Source: Pseudomonas linyingensis (GTDB taxonomy: Bacteria; Pseudomonadota; Gammaproteobacteria; Pseudomonadales; Pseudomonadaceae). Taken from it: a DNA stretch of 64,000 bases. Under the pieces are notes generated by a model, which saw only the letters and a list, made by a program, of their open reading frames with translations, had not been told where the DNA came from and did no database searches. The stretch lies in contig NZ_FNZE01000018.1 of the NCBI RefSeq assembly GCF_900109175.1, positions 1 through 64,000 of the forward strand, read 5' to 3'. The position numbers and the translations under genes were made by a program. This document shows, in pieces, positions 55,622 through 64,000 of the stretch (its first letter is position 1; each line of letters opens with the position of its first letter).

Positions 55622-56194
55622 TCAGATCAGGCCGCCGAAGCCCATGAACGCCAGCGCCAGCAGGCCGGCGGTGACGAAGGCGATCGGCGGGCCGGAAAAC
55701 GCCGCCGGCACGCTGGCCAGCGCCAGGCGCTCGCGCAGGCCGGCGAAGATGGCCATGACCAGGGTGAAGCCGACGGCCGAGCCGAAGCCGAACAGCGCGG
55801 CCTGCAGCAGGTCGTGGCCTTCGCGCACACTGATCAGCGGCACGCCGAGCACCGCGCAGTTGGTGGTGATCAGCGGCAGGTAGATGCCCAGCGCGCGGTA
55901 CAGCTCCGGGCTGGCCTTGCGGATGATCATCTCGATCAGCTGCACCATCGCGGCGATCACCACGATGTAGGCGAGGATGCGCAGGAAGCCGATGCCCAGC
56001 GGCAGCAGCACGTAGTGCTCGAGCAGCCAGCTGCTGATGCCGCCGAGGGTCATCACCAGGGTGGTGGCCACGCCCATGCCGATCGACGGATCGAGCTTGC
56101 CGGACACGCCCATGAACGGGCACAGGCCGAGAAAGCGCGCCAGCACCACGTTATTGACCAGCACGGTGCCGATCAGAAACAACAGATAGTCCAT
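55622..56194 (-). CDS. rnfA: Rnf complex subunit RnfA
   Basis: A 190-residue membrane subunit with about six spans. The segments [24 protein letters not shown] near residue 19 and [16 protein letters not shown] near residue 108 hold the two conserved cysteines that place a [2Fe-2S] cluster in the membrane with RnfE. It starts the rnfABCDGEH-nafY operon behind a sigma-54 promoter. The Rnf1 complex is the route by which NADH drives low-potential electron supply to nitrogenase. Confidence 0.95.
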   Translation of the reverse strand: MDYLLFLIGTVLVNNVVLARFLGLCPFMGVSGKLDPSIGMGVATTLVMTLGGISSWLLEHYVLLPLGIGFLRILAYIVVIAAMVQLIEMIIRKASPELYRALGIYLPLITTNCAVLGVPLISVREGHDLLQAALFGFGSAVGFTLVMAIFAGLRERLALASVPAAFSGPPIAFVTAGLLALAFMGFGGLI

Positions 56195-56215
56195 TGCCCC
56201 ACCCCACTCGGTTGA

Positions 56216-58204
<1,989 letters not shown>

Positions 58205-58222
58205 CCCATGGAGCGCAAGCCG

Positions 58223-59788
<1,566 letters not shown>

Positions 59789-59903
59789 TCCCGCGCGGCG
59801 GTGCCCAGCCGCCGCCGACGCCCCTCCTCCCGCCTCCCCCGACCATCGACCGGCCACCGCCTCGCGCGGCGGCTGGTTGCTGCCCAGCGATGGCGCAGCG
59901 CTT

Positions 59904-59919
59904 TGTCGCATGTCCGACA
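59904..59919 (+). promoter_or_regulatory. NifA site 2 for nifB
   Basis: TGTCGCATGTCCGACA is an exact TGT-N10-ACA site 97 bp upstream of the nifB -24 element. It lies 43 bp from the second site, about four helical turns. Confidence 0.85.
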
Positions 59920-59946
59920 CGCTCCCGCCGCCCGAACGCCGCGGGT

Positions 59947-59962
59947 TGTCGGCTGCCCGACA
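59947..59962 (+). promoter_or_regulatory. NifA site 1 for nifB
   Basis: TGTCGGCTGCCCGACA is an exact TGT-N10-ACA palindrome with fully symmetric arms (TGTCGG/CCGACA), 54 bp upstream of the promoter. Confidence 0.88.
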
Positions 59963-60015
59963 AAACGCAGCCGACGGAAACCAGTAAATCCTTTTAAAAC
60001 AACAGCTTGTTGATT

Positions 60016-60031
60016 GGGCACGGGGATTGCT
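60016..60031 (+). promoter_or_regulatory. Sigma-54 promoter of nifB-fdxN-nifOQ
   Basis: GGGCACGGGGATTGCT has GG-N10-GC with CACG after -24 and ATTGCT at -12; the first base differs from TGG. It is 38 bp before nifB. Confidence 0.88.
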
Positions 60032-60068
60032 CAATCTCTGGTGACTTTCTCTTTCCCGGAGACCGACC

Positions 60069-61580
60069 ATGGAACTGAGCGTACTTGGGCAAAACGATGC
60101 GGAGCAGCACAGTGCTGGCGGTTGCTCCTCTGGATCCTGCGGCAGCACGGACGATCAGCTTTCCCAGCTGCCGGAACACATCCGCGAGAAGGTGCACAAC
60201 CATCCCTGCTATTCCGAGGATGCCCACCACTACTTCGCGCGCATGCACGTGGCGGTGGCGCCGGCCTGCAACATCCAGTGCCACTACTGCAACCGCAAGT
60301 ACGACTGCGCCAACGAGTCGCGCCCCGGCGTGGTCTCCGAGGTGCTCGATCCGCTGCAGGCGGTGAGGAAGGTCAAGGCGGTGGCGGCGACCATCCCGCA
60401 GATGACCGTGCTCGGCATCGCCGGCCCCGGCGATCCGCTGGCCAACCCGCAGCGCACTTTCGAGACCTTCCGCATGCTCAGCGAGGAGGCGCCGGACATC
60501 AAGCTGTGCGTTTCCACCAATGGCCTGGCGCTGCCGGACTGCGTGGACGAGCTGGCCAAGCACAACATCGACCACGTGACCATCACCATCAACTGCGTGG
60601 ATCCGGAAATCGGCGCCAAGATCTACCCGTGGATCTACTGGAACAACAAGCGCATCCGCGGCGTCAAGGCAGCGAAGATCCTCATCGAGCGCCAGCAGAA
60701 AGGCCTGGAGATGCTGATCGAGCGCGGCATCCTGGTGAAGGTCAACTCGGTGCTGATCCCCGGGGTCAACGACGAGCACCTCAAGGAAGTCAGCAAGATC
60801 GTCAAGTCCAAGGGCGCCTTCCTGCACAACGTCATGCCGCTGATCGCCGAAGCCGAGCATGGCACCTTCTACGGTGTGATGGGCCAACGCAGCCCCGAGC
60901 CGGAGGAGCTGCAGGACCTGCAGGACGCCTGTGCCGGCGACATGAACATGATGCGCCACTGCCGCCAGTGCCGCGCTGATGCGGTCGGCCTGCTCGGCGA
61001 GGACCGCGGCGACGAGTTCACCATCGACAAGATCGAGGAAATGGACATCGACTACGCGGCGGCCATGGTCAAGCGCGCCGCCATCCACGCCGCGATCAAG
61101 GAAGAACTCGACGAGAAGGCGGCGAAGAAGGCCCGCCTGGCCAGCCTGTCGGTGCCCAGGTTCGACGCCCCGTCCAGCAGGACCCATCGCCCGGTGCTGA
61201 TGGCCGTGGCCACCAGCGGCGGCGGCCTGATCAACCAGCACTACGGCCATGCCACCGAGTTTCTCGTCTACGAGGCCTCCGCCAACGGCGTGCGCTTCAT
61301 CGGCCACCGCAAGGTCGATCAGTACTGCGTCGGCAACGACAGCTGCGGCGAGAAGGAAAGCGCGCTGGCCGGCAGCATCCGCGCCCTCAAGGGCTGCGAG
61401 GCGGTGCTCTGCTCGAAGATCGGATTCGAGCCGTGGGGGCTGCTGGAGGAAGCCGGCATCCAGCCCAATGGCGAGCACGCCATGGAGCCCATCGAGGAAG
61501 CGGTGCTGGCGGTCTATCAGGAAATGCTCATGGCCGGGCGCCTGGAGCAGGCCGAAACGCCGCTGCGGGCCAATGCCTGA
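60069..61580 (+). CDS. nifB: NifB, radical-SAM FeMo-cofactor core synthase
   Basis: A 503-residue enzyme that fuses two [4Fe-4S] clusters with a carbon from SAM into NifB-co, the core of FeMo-cofactor. The radical-SAM motif is Cys67-x3-Cys71-x2-Cys74 (ACNIQCHYCNRKYDC). The body contains AGPGDPLANP near residue 118 and the cluster-ligating CxxC near residue 300 (HCRQCRAD). From about residue 375 a NifX-like C-terminal domain follows (VATSGGGLINQHYGHATEFLVY). Full-length two-domain form. Confidence 0.97.
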   Translation: MELSVLGQNDAEQHSAGGCSSGSCGSTDDQLSQLPEHIREKVHNHPCYSEDAHHYFARMHVAVAPACNIQCHYCNRKYDCANESRPGVVSEVLDPLQAVRKVKAVAATIPQMTVLGIAGPGDPLANPQRTFETFRMLSEEAPDIKLCVSTNGLALPDCVDELAKHNIDHVTITINCVDPEIGAKIYPWIYWNNKRIRGVKAAKILIERQQKGLEMLIERGILVKVNSVLIPGVNDEHLKEVSKIVKSKGAFLHNVMPLIAEAEHGTFYGVMGQRSPEPEELQDLQDACAGDMNMMRHCRQCRADAVGLLGEDRGDEFTIDKIEEMDIDYAAAMVKRAAIHAAIKEELDEKAAKKARLASLSVPRFDAPSSRTHRPVLMAVATSGGGLINQHYGHATEFLVYEASANGVRFIGHRKVDQYCVGNDSCGEKESALAGSIRALKGCEAVLCSKIGFEPWGLLEEAGIQPNGEHAMEPIEEAVLAVYQEMLMAGRLEQAETPLRANA

Positions 61581-61621
61581 AGCGGTATCCGGACAGTACG
61601 AGTGATTCGTGGAGGTACAAG

Positions 61622-61900
61622 ATGGCGCTGAAGATAGTGGAATCCTGTGTCAACTGCTGGGCCTGCGTCGACGTCTGCCCGAGCGAGGCGATCTCCCCGG
61701 GAGGTGCGTACTTCAAGATCAGTGCGCACAAGTGCACCGAGTGCGACGGCGACTTCACCGAGCAGCAGTGCGCGAGCATCTGTCCGATCGAGGGCGCCAT
61801 CCTGCTCGCCGACGGCAGCCCGGCCAATCCGGCCGGCTCGCTGACCGGCATCCCGCCGGAGCGCCTCGCCGAGGCCATGCGCGAAATCCAGGCACGCTGA
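61622..61900 (+). CDS. fdxN: FdxN, ferredoxin of the nifB operon
   Basis: A 92-residue ferredoxin with two [4Fe-4S] motifs: CVNCWACVDVCPSEA from residue 9 and CTECDGDFTEQQCASICP from residue 38. The second has an eight-residue insert between the second and third cysteines, as in the Azotobacter FdxN, which is needed for NifB activity. It follows nifB by 41 bp. Confidence 0.94.
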   Translation: MALKIVESCVNCWACVDVCPSEAISPGGAYFKISAHKCTECDGDFTEQQCASICPIEGAILLADGSPANPAGSLTGIPPERLAEAMREIQAR

Positions 61901-61910
61901 GGGCCGCACC

Positions 61911-62351
61911 ATGACTGCCGTTGTCTTCTACGAGAAAACCGGCTGCGCCACCAACAGCCGGCAGAAGCAGCTGCTGCGCGCGGCCGGCATCGACCTGCAG
62001 GTGCGCAGCCTGCTCGACGAGCCGTGGAGCGCCGAGCGCCTGCGGCCATTCTTCGCCGGGCGGCCGGTGGTCGAGTGGTTCAACCGTGCGGCGCCGGCGG
62101 TCAAGTCCGGCGCGGTGGACCCGCAGCAGCTGAGCGCCGAGCAAGCCCTGGCGCTGCTGCTGGCCGAGCCGCTGCTGATCCGACGCCCGCTGATCCAGTG
62201 GGACGCGGCGCACCTGCTCGGCTTCGATCTCGCCGCGCTCAACGCGCTGCTGCCGGCGCAGCAGCAACTGCAGGCAGCAGCGGGCGGCAGCGACGGCTGC
62301 TCGCGCGAAGCCCACGGCCACGCCGCCTGCCAGCCGCCCCGGGAGAACTGA
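61911..62351 (+). CDS. nifO: NifO, ArsC-like protein
   Basis: A 146-residue protein with a thioredoxin-like ArsC fold. The N-terminal loop FYEKTGCATNSRQKQLL carries the catalytic-type Cys near residue 12, and RPLIQWDA near residue 91 holds the Arg motif. NifO is found in Azotobacter nifB operons and has been linked to molybdenum flow between nitrogenase and nitrate reductase. The last 20 residues are Cys/His-rich (SREAHGHAAC). Confidence 0.9.
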   Translation: MTAVVFYEKTGCATNSRQKQLLRAAGIDLQVRSLLDEPWSAERLRPFFAGRPVVEWFNRAAPAVKSGAVDPQQLSAEQALALLLAEPLLIRRPLIQWDAAHLLGFDLAALNALLPAQQQLQAAAGGSDGCSREAHGHAACQPPREN

Positions 62352-62353
62352 CG

Positions 62354-62938
62354 ATGACCGCCCAGGCCCTGCAGCGCAGCGACGCCGCCAGCGCGCCCGC
62401 CCGGCGCAGCCCCAACGTGGAGTGGCTGGAGCGGATTCTCCTGGCCCAGCGCAACGGCCACAGCTGCCTGCCGCTGCATCTCGGTCTGGACGCGCAAACT
62501 CACGCGGCCTTGATCCAGGCCAACTTTGCGAATCTGGCCCGACAGTACCCTAGCGCTCCGGCGCTGGCCGGGGAATGCGATGCCCTGCGCGCCGAGTTGC
62601 TGGAGCTGCGCCGCGACGAGTGGCAGGAACTGCGCGACCTGCTGCTCGGTGCGCGGCGCGGCGTTGATGCACATGAACCGGCGCTGGCCAGCATCGTCGC
62701 CGCCGCCTGCCTGGGCGGTGGCCACCTATGGCATGACCTCGGCCTGAGCTCGCGCGAGCAGCTGCGCGAACTGCTGGAGTACAACTTTCCCCAGCTCGCT
62801 GGCCGCAACGTGAACAACATGCGCTGGAAGAAGTTTTTCTACAAACAGCTGTGCGAACAGGACGGCGGCTACGTCTGCCGCTCGCCCAACTGCGAAGACT
62901 GCCCCACCTACCATGACTGTTTTGGAGAAGAGCTATGA
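62354..62938 (+). CDS. nifQ: NifQ, molybdenum donor for FeMo-cofactor
   Basis: A 194-residue protein. The C-terminus ends with the NifQ metal-cluster motif Cys-x4-Cys-x2-Cys-x5-Cys (CRSPNCEDCPTYHDC), which holds a [Mo-3Fe-4S] cluster passed on to NifEN. The preceding NNMRWKKFFYKQLCEQDG is also conserved. It starts 2 bp after nifO and overlaps the next gene by 4 bp. Confidence 0.95.
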   Translation: MTAQALQRSDAASAPARRSPNVEWLERILLAQRNGHSCLPLHLGLDAQTHAALIQANFANLARQYPSAPALAGECDALRAELLELRRDEWQELRDLLLGARRGVDAHEPALASIVAAACLGGGHLWHDLGLSSREQLRELLEYNFPQLAGRNVNNMRWKKFFYKQLCEQDGGYVCRSPNCEDCPTYHDCFGEEL

Positions 62939-63294
62939 GCGACTTCAAGCGCATCAGCGTCGAACACGCCGAGACCTTGCTGAGCGGAGGGGAGAACGTG
63001 ATGCTGCTGGACATGCGCGACGCGCGTGCCTACTGCCAGGGACATGATCCGCGCGCCATCCACCTCAGCGACACCACCCTGCGCTCGCTGGTCAAGTTCA
63101 CACCGCGTCAGGTGCACCTGATCGTCTGTGGCGACGAGCCGCGCAGCAGCCAGGAAATGGCGCGCTATTTCAGCGACTGTGGCTTCGTCAACAGCTACAG
63201 CCTCGACGGCGGCTACGCAGCCTGGCAGGCGCGTCGCGACCAGAAGAGCAAAATGCCGCGCCGCGCGGCGCTGTCCATCGCCGCCCACGGCTGA
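62935..63294 (+). CDS. Rhodanese-domain protein of the nif operon
   Basis: A 119-residue single rhodanese-like domain (LLDMRDARAYCQGHDPRAIHLS, VHLIVCGDEPRSSQEMARYFSDCG, SYSLDGGYAAWQAR). The catalytic-loop Cys appears as VCGDEPRS near residue 63; it is a sulfur-transfer fold and may hand sulfur to cluster assembly. ATGA overlap with nifQ. Corresponds to the rhodanese gene (rhdN) at this place in Azotobacter. Confidence 0.9.
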   Translation: MSDFKRISVEHAETLLSGGENVMLLDMRDARAYCQGHDPRAIHLSDTTLRSLVKFTPRQVHLIVCGDEPRSSQEMARYFSDCGFVNSYSLDGGYAAWQARRDQKSKMPRRAALSIAAHG

Positions 63295-63307
63295 AAAGGA
63301 AAAGATC

Positions 63308-63637
63308 ATGCAGGTACTGGATACTGAAACCCGCATCCGCAAGCAGATCGCCGACAACCCGGTGATCCTCTACATGAAGGGCACCCCCGAGGCGCCGGAG
63401 TGCGGCTTTTCCCGCGCGGCGGTGGGGGCGCTGCACAAGATCGGCAAGCCCTTCGCCTTCGTCAACGTGCTGACCGCTCCGCACATCCGCGAGAAGCTGC
63501 CGAAGATCTCCCAGTGGCCGACCTATCCGCAGCTCTTCGTCAACGGCGAGCTGGTCGGCGGCTGCGACATCATCCTCGGCATGGAAGCCGACGGCAGCCT
63601 GCCACGACTGCTGGCCACGGCAGGCTGCGAAGCCTGA
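63308..63637 (+). CDS. Monothiol glutaredoxin of the nif operon (Grx5-like)
   Basis: A 109-residue monothiol glutaredoxin. The active site is CGFS (APECGFSRAAV) near residue 32, with the glutathione-binding WPTYPQLFVNGELVGGCDII further on. CGFS glutaredoxins carry a [2Fe-2S] cluster and pass it to targets. It ends the nifB-fdxN-nifO-nifQ-rhodanese-grx operon. AAAAGGAAAAG before the ATG serves as ribosome site. Confidence 0.92.
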   Translation: MQVLDTETRIRKQIADNPVILYMKGTPEAPECGFSRAAVGALHKIGKPFAFVNVLTAPHIREKLPKISQWPTYPQLFVNGELVGGCDIILGMEADGSLPRLLATAGCEA

Positions 63638-63648
63638 CCCGGTTACCG

Positions 63649-63694
63649 GCACCCGGCGGCCGGCGTCACTCCCCGGGCGCAGGCCGCCGGGTGC
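63649..63694. terminator. Hairpin between convergent genes at the nifB operon end
   Basis: A 13-bp GC-rich stem (GCACCCGGCGGCC and complement) with a 20-nt loop lies 11 bp after the glutaredoxin stop and just before the convergent gene's stop at 63699. No long T run follows. Confidence 0.65.
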
Positions 63695-63698
63695 TGCC

Positions 63699-63989
63699 TT
63701 ATGCCTCGACTTGCCCCGGCTGGACCAGGCCCAGAAACAGCGCGATGTCGGCTGCCGCGAACGGCCAGCCCAGTTCGGCGCCAGTGTCCAGGCGACGCAG
63801 TACGGGAATGCGCAGGCCGTAGGCCTCGACCCACTCCTCGCGCTCGGCGATATCCACCACTTCCACCTGAAGACCCAGGCCGACGAAAGGCATCAGGACC
63901 TCCTCGGCCACTTCGCACAGGTGGCAACCGAGGGTTCCGAACAGCTGGCAGGCAGGCAACGTGACATCGATCGGCATGACATCGCTCAT
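63699..63989 (-). CDS. Small glutaredoxin-like protein (DUF836 type)
   Basis: A 96-residue thioredoxin-fold protein. The motif LFGTLGCHLCEVAEEVL near residue 17 gives a CxxC redox pair, followed by VEVVDIAEREEWVEAYGLRIPVLRR with the cis-Pro segment (IPVL). It matches the small DUF836 family, which reduces or binds metal centres. Start at the ATG 63989 near the window end; its upstream region, beyond 64000, is not seen. It has no evident nif control. Confidence 0.85.
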   Translation of the reverse strand: MSDVMPIDVTLPACQLFGTLGCHLCEVAEEVLMPFVGLGLQVEVVDIAEREEWVEAYGLRIPVLRRLDTGAELGWPFAAADIALFLGLVQPGQVEA

Positions 63990-64000
63990 GGTGTAGGGGC

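Overview
This window is a nitrogen-fixation (nif) region from a gamma-proteobacterium of the Pseudomonas/Azotobacter group. The nitrogenase structural proteins, NifL/NifA, the split gene sets and the high-GC coding style all look like that family. It carries the molybdenum nitrogenase only; no vanadium or iron-only nitrogenase genes are present. The layout, with both nif gene blocks and rnf joined in one region, recalls the compact nif islands of nitrogen-fixing Pseudomonas more than the split clusters of Azotobacter vinelandii. The species is inference.

Left edge (1-5.1 kb): housekeeping genes tRNA-Ala, gltX, a zinc alcohol dehydrogenase, moeA, moaB and tRNA-Pro. At 5.2-14.1 kb, on the minus strand, lie nifF (own promoter) and then iscA-nifU-nifS-nifV-cysE-TPR protein-nifW-nifZ-nifM-clpX, which make Fe-S clusters, homocitrate and mature Fe protein. 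At 14.5-18.4 kb, on the plus strand, modE-modABC (molybdate regulation and uptake) is followed by a separately promoted Nif11-type small gene. At 18.5-25.3 kb (minus) nifE-nifN-nifX, two small conserved genes, two ferredoxins and three poorly known proteins form the FeMo-cofactor assembly block. At 25.4-30.5 kb sit a peroxiredoxin, a YdjM-like membrane protein and an AT-rich two-gene insert that I read as a Hachiman-type anti-phage system. At 30.9-37.2 kb (minus) comes nifH-nifD-nifK-nifT-nifY-small gene-lrv. Divergent from nifH is a two-gene operon headed by a SIR2-like protein.

From 39.1 to 48.5 kb is non-nif cargo: a MITE-like repeat, a transcriptional regulator, a ceramidase-like membrane protein, two phospholipid acyltransferase fusion proteins, an aldo/keto reductase and several small membrane proteins, some AT-rich. 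From 48.8 to 56.2 kb (minus) is rnfA-B-C-D-G-E-H followed by two nafY copies, a NifX/NifB-type domain protein and a tiny nafY fragment. From 56.6 to 63.6 kb (plus) are nifL-nifA and nifB-fdxN-nifO-nifQ-rhodanese-glutaredoxin; a convergent small thioredoxin-fold gene ends the window.

The regulatory layer can be read directly. Eight sigma-54 -24/-12 promoters (TGG-N11-GC type) stand before nifF, iscA-nifU, modE, the Nif11 gene, nifE, nifH, the SIR2-like gene, rnfA and nifB (nine start points in all). Almost all have an exact TGT-N10-ACA NifA site 80-190 bp upstream, and several have an IHF-type site between. A ModE operator lies between the iscA and modE promoters, and a perfect Anr/FNR box lies in the rnfA-nifL interval, so molybdate and oxygen signals appear to feed into the NifA regulon.
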